Of a stretch of 64,000 bases of DNA, positions 20,997 through 29,917 are shown piece by piece; position 1 is the first letter of the stretch; each line of letters begins with the position of its first letter. The DNA comes from Syngnathus acus (Eukaryota; Chordata; Actinopteri; Syngnathiformes; Syngnathidae), in NCBI RefSeq assembly GCF_901709675.1, contig NC_051094.1:16840501-16904500 (forward strand), in the 5' to 3' direction. Made by a program: the position numbers and the translations under genes. The notes under the pieces are model-generated. The model was not told where the DNA came from and did not search any database. It worked only from the letters and a program-made list of their open reading frames with translations.

Positions 20997-22283
20997 CTAT
21001 GCGTAGTAGTGCTGCAGTTCTATCAGCTTCTTCTCCAAACAACTGATCAAGATTGGGTCAACGTCAGGGTCAAATTTGTTAGCAAACCAATGACCATCGT
21101 CGAGGAGCCAACGAAGTTCTGCAGCTCCATAGATGCAAACACTTCTCACATGTATACCTGAGCAGGGTGGATATAAATGCCCTTCATAAGAGTGCCATTT
21201 AACAAGTCGTGTCTTACTCTTTAAGTCTGTGACATCTGGAGCTGACCTGGGAATGTGACCTGGTACTCCTGGCATCCTGACAAGGGTGGCCCAAAAGTGT
21301 TCATCCGGTGAATAAGTGTCTGCTGACCATGCCAAAAAGTCTTTCACCACTTTGTTGTTGCTTATGTAATTCACAAACTCGCGCGACAGGACAAAATATG
21401 CACTCCCAATGAACACCATGATTCCATGTGGAGGAATATCTTTGGCTATAGCGGTTTTCACAGGAATACTTTGGTACTCATGCAGCACATTCCTTAGCTC
21501 ATGATGAAAGCTGAAGCGTTGTTTCTTCACCTTACTGGGGCGACTGGACTCAAGCATGTTGTTGCCGTTCAGCTGCTTCAGCTCTCTTACTAGTTCATTG
21601 TTGGACTTGAGTGGAAAGTCTTGGCCACAGAGATTGATCACATATTTCCACTTGACCTCTGACCTCAGTAGGTCAGAAAGGCAGTTGAGATCGGCGTTAA
21701 GTCTGCTAATATGGGCGTATTTAACAGATTCTAGTTTTGAGGCAATGAACACACTCGGGACACAACGAGCGAGGTTCTCCATGGCCTTAATGAATGTTGG
21801 AGAAGACTTTTGGTCATAGTGAATGCAGTAGATGTTTTGAGGTGCATAGATGGCATGAAGAATACGCTCCACCATGGGTGCATTTTTATGCACCACCAGG
21901 GAATAAGCCAGTGGAAAGTTGTGCTCTACCGCTGAAATTGCAACACCATTATAATGTCTTGTTTTTAAAAAGGTTGGACAGTCCGAGGTCAGACTTATGG
22001 TGCTTTCGTCATTCACTGCAACAAGAACTTTTTGTTTTAACTCAAGAGCTTTGCCTATTTCCACTGGGTCAAGTTCGTAGATAGCGGTGCAGTTGACATC
22101 ATACGTGTGGCTGTGAATTCCAGATAGGTTGCCAGTGATTCCATGGGGGTCAATATAGGTGCTATCCCACACTGTCACTTTGAGGTAGACCAGCTTCAGC
22201 AAACACACTGCCACCAGAGACAGAAGAAACAGGAAGTACCTGTGTCTCACTCTAAATATGGAGCAGCCACATCTTACTTTCAT
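20997..22283 (-). CDS. gcnt4: gcnt4: beta-1,3-galactosyl-O-glycosyl-glycoprotein beta-1,6-N-acetylglucosaminyltransferase 4
   Basis: Single-exon coding sequence of 428 codons plus stop. GCNT4 is a Golgi type II membrane enzyme (CAZy GT14) that adds a beta-1,6-GlcNAc branch to core-1 O-glycans, making core 2. Visible features: a short basic cytoplasmic tail; a membrane anchor at about residues 16-34 ([19 protein letters not shown]); stem N-glycosylation sites (NLS, NCT); then the GT14 domain with [49 protein letters not shown] and [16 protein letters not shown]. It continues with the catalytic-Glu motif [10 protein letters not shown] and, near the C-terminus, [12 protein letters not shown] and [14 protein letters not shown]. 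These match GCNT4 more closely than GCNT1 or GCNT3. The reading frame extends 25 codons upstream, but a polypyrimidine tract and CTAG acceptor lie just before the ATG at 22281-22283, so that extension is intronic. It ends sooner than I recall for human GCNT4 (453 residues). fam169a adjacency is conserved with human. Confidence 0.95.
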   Translation of the reverse strand: MKVRCGCSIFRVRHRYFLFLLSLVAVCLLKLVYLKVTVWDSTYIDPHGITGNLSGIHSHTYDVNCTAIYELDPVEIGKALELKQKVLVAVNDESTISLTSDCPTFLKTRHYNGVAISAVEHNFPLAYSLVVHKNAPMVERILHAIYAPQNIYCIHYDQKSSPTFIKAMENLARCVPSVFIASKLESVKYAHISRLNADLNCLSDLLRSEVKWKYVINLCGQDFPLKSNNELVRELKQLNGNNMLESSRPSKVKKQRFSFHHELRNVLHEYQSIPVKTAIAKDIPPHGIMVFIGSAYFVLSREFVNYISNNKVVKDFLAWSADTYSPDEHFWATLVRMPGVPGHIPRSAPDVTDLKSKTRLVKWHSYEGHLYPPCSGIHVRSVCIYGAAELRWLLDDGHWFANKFDPDVDPILISCLEKKLIELQHYYA

Positions 22284-22310
22284 TCTAGAAAAGGTTAAAA
22301 AAAGACAAAG
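22284..22310 (-). promoter_or_regulatory. gcnt4: splice acceptor immediately before gcnt4 start codon
   Basis: The minus strand reads TTTTTTTAACCTTTTCTAG then A-ATG. The pyrimidine tract plus CTAG is a strong 3' splice site, leaving one base before the start codon. It fixes the start at 22283 and implies noncoding upstream exon(s), as usual for GCNT genes. Confidence 0.8.
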
Positions 22311-22383
22311 ATAAACATTTGATGTAATCACGTGCCTACATAGGTCAATGACATACAATCCACAAAAAGCTCATATTTTAGTG

Positions 22384-22387
<4 letters not shown>

Positions 22388-22419
<32 letters not shown>

Positions 22420-22436
22420 CGTGCGTGCGTGCGTGT
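22388..22436. repeat. (TA)n-(GT)n-(GCGT)n microsatellite
   Basis: TATATATA followed by GTGTGTGT and GCGTGCGT runs in the intron upstream of gcnt4. Confidence 0.95.
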
Positions 22437-23124
22437 AAAATCAGTTGTTCAACCTTTTTTCTGTGATGGACTGATTCATGGTCTGACTGATATTTAGATA
22501 AATGGCAAACATCTGTTAGATTCCTGCGGTGGTGATAACATGCAATTAGGGAACATGTGTTCGGCTACAGAACTTGTATGTGTTTTTTCTAATATATTTG
22601 TGTAGCCAAGTACCAAGTGATAGTGGGGTCGTGGACCAGTGGTCGCAGACCACTGCACGAAGGGGCCTGAGCCACATTCGAGCTTTTTGCCTAGCAGCAC
22701 CCCTGGCAAGTATACTGTAGATAACCTGGGAAGGGAAACTTCACACAAGGCAGATTTATCAAACGCTGTTAAGACACATGACTTCGTGTTTCTTTATTTG
22801 AAACGACAATATTGATCCTAACTTTATGATCACTCATGGCGGAGGGCACAGTAAACAATGTCAGATAAAACGTGGTGAAAACAGACTATGGCTAAATCTT
22901 GCATTCTCGTGAATTACATTGACGTGACAAACTCGACATTGAGACATACCATCAAATGCACTTGTTTTGGGCTGTTGGCAAACAATTTTTGTTGTCCAAA
23001 AGAACTCTCAATAGTATGCAAACAAATTTATTGCCAGAAATCTGCCTGCCTCACACTTGGTGTTGTTTCTAGTTGTGCATTAAATCATTGCCACTTGAGG
23101 TGTTAAATTATCATTTAACATCAT

Positions 23125-23914
23125 TTTTTTTTTTTTTTTTTCTTTTTTCGGTATGGCGCCGTAAGTGGCTGCCTCCCAGCAGTGTTCTCTCTTTCCCTCT
23201 TTATTTCCTTCTTTTCTCCTTTTTCTTTCTGTCTTTTTGTCCGTTCGGCGATACTGGTGCCTTCTACCGCACCTCGGTATCTCTTCGGATCGGATATATA
23301 TATTTTTTTTTCTTCCTGGGACCAGGATCATCGGTCGAGGCCGGCATAACTCTACGACGGCTTCCTGCTTATCCGGCCAGTGATGACCGGGTCCCTCGCC
23401 TTGGCCTTGCAGCCGCAACCCCTGTGGGGAGTCCGCTCCCTCGTGCTCGTCGGAACCAACGACTTTCGCCATGCTAGCCCCGTGGTGACCATCTGCACGT
23501 GCACCCAACTGGGTGCCCAGGACGCTGCTCACACGTTTGCCTGCTTTGTGATGTTTTTCACCGATTCACGACCACGGTCCATTGGGCGCCGTTGAACTGG
23601 ACTGCCCTTACACCTGTCTATGGACCCCGTGGAGGCTATTTTGTGTGTTTTGGGGTGTTCTTTTGTATTGAGGGGTGCTGGTTGGCCGCTGTTACTTTTT
23701 TTCCTTTGTCTTTTAGCTTTGTTTTGCTTTGATGGCTTTTATCTTGAGCACTTTCTGACTTTCTTTGTGGCGCCGTTGTGTGGCAGCCTCATGAGAGCCT
23801 ATTGAGTTGCGCTCGTGCCATCTGTGTGTCTTTTGTATACCCACTCTGTGGTATGGATACTGCTGGGGCCTGAATTTCCCCTAAATATTCAATCAATCAA
23901 TCAATCAATCATGA
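23125..23914 (+). mobile_element. internally deleted LINE: 5' leader joined to 3' end with (AATC)n tail
   Basis: Begins with a poly-T run then CGGTATGGCGCCGTAAGTGG and CTGCCTCCCAGCAG, a leader typical of fish LINE transcripts. It continues to GCTGGTTGGCCGCTGTTACT, GTGGTATGGATACTGCTGG and GAATTTCCCC, closing with (AATC)n at 23888-23912. No RT coding region remains between them. The 3' part recurs inverted at 25.53-25.80 kb. Confidence 0.55.
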
Positions 23915-24146
23915 TTCACGCCATCACAAAGTCAGTCACTCAATGGTCAGCTTAACAAATATGATATGTAGGTAACACAGTACTTTTACTGAAGACCAGT
24001 CTTGCTCGGATACTTTTTTGCAGATCTCCTAATGATTTCACAGGCAACATTAAAAAAACATGCAATGTTAGCTACGGTGCGTGACGACCATGTCAAACAA
24101 ATATGTACTGTATCGATGCACCCCGAAGAACAAATAAACATACATG

Positions 24147-24193
24147 TGTGTCCGTGTGTGTGTGTGTGTGTGTGTTGCGTGTGCTTGCGTGTG

Positions 24194-24238
<45 letters not shown>
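24147..24238. repeat. (GT)n microsatellite
   Basis: Long TG run with GCGT and TTGCG interruptions, bounded by unique sequence. Confidence 0.97.
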
Positions 24239-24241
<3 letters not shown>

Positions 24242-24310
24242 GCATATAGTACGTATATAGCCGACATATTATTAACATATTATGTAAATAAACAAAAAGA
24301 GTAGACTAAC

Positions 24311-24355
24311 CTTGCTTTGTCCTGGAGACTGTGATCCAAACTTTTTCTGTACAAC
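24311..24355 (-). promoter_or_regulatory. gcnt4: candidate gcnt4 5'-UTR exon
   Basis: The minus strand shows an acceptor-like TCATTAAG near 24356 and a donor CAAG|GTTAGT at 24310/24311, enclosing about 45 bp (AGTTTGGATCACAGTCTCC...). There is no coding constraint, so this rests on splice-site appearance and position 2 kb upstream of the coding exon. Confidence 0.3.
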
Positions 24356-24665
24356 CCTTAATGACACATCAAAATTATGAAATTAAATTTGAAAGATCCA
24401 CCTCTTAATTACGGAAGCGTGGAGCTAACAAGGCGGAGTAAAAACTTTGACTGGCAAATACGTTAGAACGTTCAAACATGTCAGTTAAAATGTTTTTACT
24501 TCACATTGGAAGTTCCACGCTTTAGTACTTAATGAAACTTAAATGAATTAACATAACGAACCCATATTAGTTATGCGTCTTCTAGGTTGTGACTGATTTA
24601 ATAGCCTTGAATCTAATTAGAACTGGAGAAGTGAATCATTCTATTTATATGTCCATGTTACTCAC

Positions 24666-24790
24666 CAACGGACGCTAAAGTTGCTTGTTTACTTTCAAAT
24701 TTAGCTCGTAGCAGACGTGAGCGACGTCATGCATGCTGGTCACGTCATGACATCTTTGATCAACTGGTGGAAGAAGACTGAGAATGCCTC
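24666..24790 (-). promoter_or_regulatory. gcnt4: candidate gcnt4 first exon / promoter with CRE-like sites
   Basis: A consensus donor GTTG|GTGAGT lies at 24665/24666 on the minus strand. Just upstream are TGACGTCG and CATGACGTGACC, two CRE-like cores within 20 bp, in sequence richer in CpG than its surroundings. It could be the gcnt4 first exon and promoter. An unrelated promoter cannot be excluded. Confidence 0.35.
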
Positions 24791-25058
24791 CTCTCATCTA
24801 TAACGGCTTCAAACAACAAAGCGTACAGCATGTAAGAATGGAGAAAAATAAATATTGGTTTGTTATGTTTGTAGTATTGTTGATGTTGAGTCTCAGATAA
24901 TCTGTAAAGTGCTTTGTTAGCTGCAGCTGCAATTGTGCAAATGCTATAAAATAAAGTTGAGTTGATTACTTTTAAATGGATGAATGTATGACATGATAAG
25001 TTTCAGAGCACATTTGTAAAATACCGAACAAAGTGAGTTTTGTACTGTTACCTTGATA

Positions 25059-25140
25059 GATGTCTGTTGGTGTGACAGCACATTGGGAGGCGAACCAGCA
25101 GGAAAAGTCCCCCATGTGTGAAGAAAGTTTACACTGGACA
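25059..25140 (-). other. possible exon of unknown assignment
   Basis: Donor TCAAG|GTAACAG at 25058/25059 and acceptor-like CACCCTGTCCAG near 25141 on the minus strand. The enclosed sequence contains an ATG and reads MGDFSCWFASQCAVTPTDIY, which I do not recognise. It may be an alternative gcnt4 5' exon. Confidence 0.25.
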
Positions 25141-25529
25141 GGGTGAGTGTGTGTCCTGTCTGCTATGTCTGCAGCTCCATCGTTGACTGGAGGGTGTTTC
25201 GAGCAGAGTGACGGAGGGGGGAAGAGGGGAAGGAAAGTGGTGGCGGTAGATGGGGAGGGAGTCTCGAGAACAGTCCGCCCACTGACTCTCACAACCACAG
25301 AACTGTGTCCAACACTATTACTACACATTCACCATGCTCTTTCTATCTTAGCTGGTGATCAACCTGCATGACGTAGGCCCCTCCACTCGGGAAACTAGTT
25401 TCAGTCGTACAGTATGTGTTGTTTAATACATTGCATTTCTTTTTCATTTTTGCTGCAATCATTTTAACATTTTTAAAGATGATTTCAAGGGCCAATCCAG
25501 ATGCAAATGCATACAGGTATCGAATGATT

Positions 25530-25797
25530 GATTGATTAATTGATTGATTGATTGAATATTTAATGATCCCCAGGGGTGGGGAAATTCAGGCCCCAGCAGT
25601 ATCCATACCACAGAGTGGGTATACAAAAGACACACAGATGGCATGAGCGCAACTCAATAGGCTCTCATAAGGCTGCCACACAACGGCGCCACAAAGAAAG
25701 CCAGAAAGTGCACAAGATAAAAGCCATCAAAGCAAAAGCAAAGCTAAAAGACAAAGGAAAAAAAGTAACAGCGGCCAACCAGCACCCCTCATATAAT
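25530..25797 (-). mobile_element. LINE 3' end with (ATTG)n tail, inverted relative to 23.6-23.9 kb
   Basis: On the minus strand it reads GGTGCTGGTTGGCCGCTGTT...GTATACCCACTCTGTGG...GAATTTCCCCACCCC and ends in (ATCA)n at 25528-25556. It is the reverse complement of 23.64-23.91 kb with a few differences. Truncated 5' end at 25797 abuts the LTR-like repeat. Confidence 0.7.
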
Positions 25798-26983
25798 AAG
25801 CATATAATTATACCTACACACCAAATCAATAAAGAACTAAAACAATAAAGACAACAAGAGCAATAAAGAATCATAACTAGACATTTTTGATAGGGGGTAA
25901 TGACAAAGGTTTTTATAACTTTATGATCTGATATGTATTTCTGAGCACTTTGAAATAACAAATGTTTTTTGATATATTGCCTGAATAGCTTAAATGACCC
26001 TTAAGGAACTGTTTAATGCATGCGTGATGATTCTCTAAATCACGGACACTGCCAAAGTCGTCTTAAAATGTTCAGTACTTGATTGTATCTTATGTTTTGA
26101 CTAATGCTAGACGGCCGTTTTCGATTACTACTGAACGTTCTGGACAGAGGGAAATATTTTGCCTAACAAAGAAAAGATATGGTTGAAAGCATGATTAAAC
26201 TAAGAATATGATGACGTAAGCAAGTACATGGAGTATCAAAAGAACAAACAAACAAAAACATGGTAAGTGGTGAGTACAAGCTGCATAGTCAGGGAACATT
26301 AATAAATTGATGATGTCACAGCCAAAAGCTTACATAATTCCGTACAAAATGACAAAATTGAAAGAATGACGAATGGATGAGGTGCGACAGTGTATGTGCA
26401 AGAATGGAGGAGAATGTTTACAGGAAGGTCACTTGGAGATAAAATCAGCAGTTGCCAGAGGGAGACAGCCAAGAACCCGGCCAAAGATGATCGTCAAGGC
26501 TGAAAGACGGAAGGAAAACAACAGCCCCCACACACATCGAATCGCCCATAATCAGCACCCAACCCCACGGAACCAGCTCTCACCAAACCAGCACCCACTC
26601 CCATGGAATCAAACTCTACTGCGAACTTGCCCCACCCCAAAGACTCATCACCCATCAAACTCGGCCCACACCGACATGTGCAACTGAATATAAGCTGACC
26701 AAAGAACCTTGAACGTTGCCTTTTCTGAATGGAGACTTTCTGCTCTTGAAAGGCCCAGCGCTGTATTGTACTTTCCTGAAAACAGAGCTTTCTTAACAAG
26801 AATTGTGATTGAACTCAACCAACCTGTGTAAGTCTAATTTCTGCTTCAGTGTCTTAGCATTTTCCTAAATCTGAAGAAATCAAACGAGCACGCAGTGAGT
26901 AAATTGGATAACAGGTGATTGGCAATGGCTTTTGCCGTGAGGCGCAGATAGCGCGCTCCCTAAATTGTGGACAAAATCCAACA
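25798..26983. mobile_element. 1.1-kb LTR-like repeat, copy A (left part missing)
   Basis: The same sequence occurs at 49432-50517 (copy B, inserted in a hAT) and 62191-62910 (copy C, right part cut by another hAT). Shared landmarks include TAATGCATGC, CGGACACTGCCAAAGTCGTC, GGAGGAGAATGTTTACAGGA and TTGAACGTTGCCTTTTCTGA. All end in ...AAATCCAACA. Copy B starts TGAAGGAATAGGG, so the full unit is about 1086 bp with TG...CA ends, compatible with a solo LTR. Internal retroviral genes and a primer-binding site are not seen, so the assignment is tentative. Confidence 0.5.
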
Positions 26984-27129
26984 GTTCCTATGTCATGTTA
27001 TGTGCCCAGCTGTGGTGATTCTGTTCCTAGTGTTTGTTTGTGGCTTGTTTTCGCCATGAACTCATTTATATGTTGAAAGAATTTTTTTTGCTGATGACTG
27101 TATGTAGGAATACAACCATTAAGCAATCT

Positions 27130-27262
27130 ATCAAACGTTAGATGGATAAATACTTTAATGATCCCCGGGGGGAAGTTATCACAAAGTATGTTGCAAAATA
27201 CACATTTAACCTTGTTAACAATTAATCTTTCACAAAAAGCTCCAATTGTCATCAGATGTTCT
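27130..27262 (-). mobile_element. short LINE 3' end
   Basis: On the minus strand: ATAACTTCCCCCCGGGGATC, ATTAAAGTATTTATCCATC. It is the same class of terminus as at 1.5 kb (GAATTTCCCC...GGATCAATAAAGTATCC). Only about 130 bp. Confidence 0.5.
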
Positions 27263-27515
27263 CTGAGTTATGCTTGTCGAAAAAAATATGTCAACAGACA
27301 TATTGAAATACTATATTTACAAATCTATCCATTTGGGTCGAAGCTCAGCTGAAGCTGATCCCAAATGACAATTGAGCGAGTAGTAGACACTGTACACATT
27401 TGACCGAATGCCAGTGAATAGCAAGGCACATACAGACAATCAACCATTTACAGTCACAATGACACATGAGGGAAATTTTGGAATGTGAGATGAATCCCGA
27501 TATATTCAGACACGA

Positions 27516-27537
27516 CACACACACACATGCACACACG

Positions 27538-27619
<82 letters not shown>

Positions 27620-27622
27620 CAA
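27516..27622. repeat. (CA)n microsatellite
   Basis: About 50 CA dinucleotides with TGCA/CGCA interruptions. Confidence 0.97.
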
Positions 27623-27639
27623 GGGGAACATGCAAAGCC

Positions 27640-28538
27640 GAGATAAGAACCCAGAACGTCTCGACTATAAGACAGAGCTGCTACATTTACATATATGTTG
27701 TAAATAAATGATATCATAACACACATACCAAACACACTTGTGGCGCTAACCCTTTAGATCAGAGTAACGGAAGAGATCCTTACAATTTTTATTGCTCCAA
27801 ACTGAATTTATTAAACAACCATGTAACAATAAAATGCAAATTTATTATTAGGCATTGTGAACATTTGTAGGTCAAACGTTTTCAAACAGTTCCTTTGAGA
27901 TTTTATATGTTTTTAGAATTTCATTCAGGTAATTGGGTATAATGCTAATGCTTGCTCACCTTTTCTTTTTTCATGTTGACATCACACTTGATGTTTTTAC
28001 TGCAAATCTGGATGCATTTTTTTTCTACTAAGACCAATGTACCTCATCCATTTCAACCATCACCCAACCTATAAAATCTTGTGAACACACAAGTTGACCG
28101 ACATTCTCACCCCACCCGAATGAAAGCAGGTTATCACAGCAGCAAGAATGACCAGCAGCATATACAGTTGTCACATGTCATCAACTCAAAAAGGTCCAGA
28201 TGCTGGGCCATGCCAGAATGTGCGCACTGTCTCACTCTCTGGAGGCAATACTGCTGTGTGTATTTTTAGACAGCACCACCTTATATGCACAGCCTGGTCA
28301 CATCACATTTGTGTAATTTTACAAGGGAGGTCCCCTCCCATCACGAAATGTGCCCTTTTTACAAGGGCCACAGTCAGACTGGACACCAAACATAAATGTA
28401 GAGTGACAAAAAGGGTCAAAGATGGTCCATTGTTACATTTTGTCAATACTGTACTTAGTGTTGCAACACAAAGGTCAAATGTTCCTATTGTTTCATGTAT
28501 ATTATGGGTCAGAAGATGTTTGAAGGAGAAACTTCATA
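27640..28538. other. intergenic DNA without recognised feature
   Basis: Moderately AT-rich. The plus-strand frame 28148-28615 has no family motif and runs into the element that starts at 28541, so I do not call it a gene. Confidence 0.45.
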
Positions 28539-28540
28539 TA

Positions 28541-29694
28541 CCGTATTTATTCAAATTATCGCCCAGGGCGATAATTAGAGAAGGTTTATGTCCAACAGGG
28601 GGGGTGGGCGATTAATAGAGAACACTTTTTGTCCGATCGCCAAGGGTCACTGAAATGGGCGATAATATGCATGTTTTCCTTATGTAGTATGCAATACCTG
28701 CATCTCACTGGTGTTCTTAACACTAGAACAGCGACTGTTTTGATCTACCTCTAACAGCGGGGTGCGTCAATTGACGCTCCATTGATGCGACACGTTACCG
28801 TCGCACATCACGTTGTGCACGTCATGTTATCGCGATCGTCTTGTTCGAGCGCACGCCCCGATAACGTAATTGTGTGAGGATATTGTAGCGGAGTGACGAG
28901 TGTAATTGTATCATAGTTTATGGAGAAAAACAATTTAAAAGGGACATTCGACGTGCTGTCAAATCAGTCATATTTAAACTTGCGCAATGACGTTGGCATG
29001 CGGTCGCGGAGGAAAACGTAATTTTGGGGGGAATTTTTAGCAGCATGGGCGATAATTAGAGGTATCAATGTTTATTACCGTTTTTTTCCATGTATAATGC
29101 GCAAAATGTAACTAATTTATTGTCCTAAAATCTGGGGTGCGCATTATACATGGGTACAATTATTATTATTTTTTTTTTTTGACACGTCAGTTATATAAAG
29201 AGCGAGAGTTCAGTTCTCTACCTAAATGCGTATTACAGGTAATATTTTATTTCACAACACTTTGGCTTGTTCCTTTCTTCTCTGCTGTTCACTTCAAACA
29301 CGCTCCATACGAACACAATGCTCTCGTATCAGACGCTTGCTCAATCACCTGCTCGTTTGCTGTCACAATGTACCCTACACAAATCCGAAACATTTCTTCG
29401 CTATCGAGTTTGCTAGCGCATGCGCAGTGATATTGACCGGCAGAATAACAACCGGTTGTTCCCAAAGATGATCTTTTTTCTGAAATAATATTACGTTTAC
29501 GGACTTAAGTAGGAGTCAAAATTTGGGTGCGTATTATACATGGGTACATGCTTTTTTCCAGCATCGACATGCCATTTTTAGGGTGCGTATTATACATGGG
29601 GGCGCATTATACATGGAAAAAAACGGTATTTATGTCATCACTAACACACACCTGGCGATTATTACAATATGGGCGATAATTAGAATAAATACGG
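28541..29694. mobile_element. TA-flanked MITE with CCGTATTTATTC ends, carrying a nested element
   Basis: Left terminus CCGTATTTATTCAAATTATCGCCC and right terminus GGGCGATAATTAGAATAAATACGG, flanked by TA on both sides (28539-28540, 29695-29696). Internal copies of GGGCGATAATTAGAG lie near both ends. A second element (29078-29626) is inserted at another TA. No transposase. TA target choice fits the Tc1/mariner group. Confidence 0.8.
29078..29626. mobile_element. MITE with CCGTTTTTTTCCATGTATAATGCGC ends (nested, complete)
   Basis: Left end CCGTTTTTTTCCATGTATAA; right end TTATACATGGAAAAAAACGG; TA on both flanks (29076-29077 and 29627-29628). GTGCGTATTATACATGGG words are repeated in the subterminal regions. 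The interior (CACTTCAAACACGCTCCATA...CCTACACAAATCCG) is shared with copies at 52.5-52.7 kb (inverted) and 54.3-54.5 kb. Confidence 0.85.
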
Positions 29695-29917
29695 TAAACA
29701 CAAAGCAGATGGCAGGATCTTTTTTCCTTGTCTCTTTCAATTTTACCCAAAACACAGAGCCAGTGTTTTTAAATTACAGTGACGGAACCAATTCACCTGG
29801 CCCAGACATAACAAGGAAGGTAAATTTTGCAATATATAGATTTCATTCCCATGCCGCAGAAACTACCTGCTGCTGTTATACATCCATCTTCAAACTACCA
29901 ATTGGATACTTTTGAGG

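Noticed and set aside
22284-22358. 25-codon N-terminal extension of gcnt4
   Set aside because: A strong splice acceptor lies immediately before the internal ATG and the extension lacks similarity to GCNT proteins.
27345-27735. Cys/Val or Thr/His repeat proteins
   Set aside because: Translations of the (CA)n microsatellite.
28148-28615. 155-codon plus-strand frame
   Set aside because: Composition unremarkable, no recognisable motif, ends inside a MITE.
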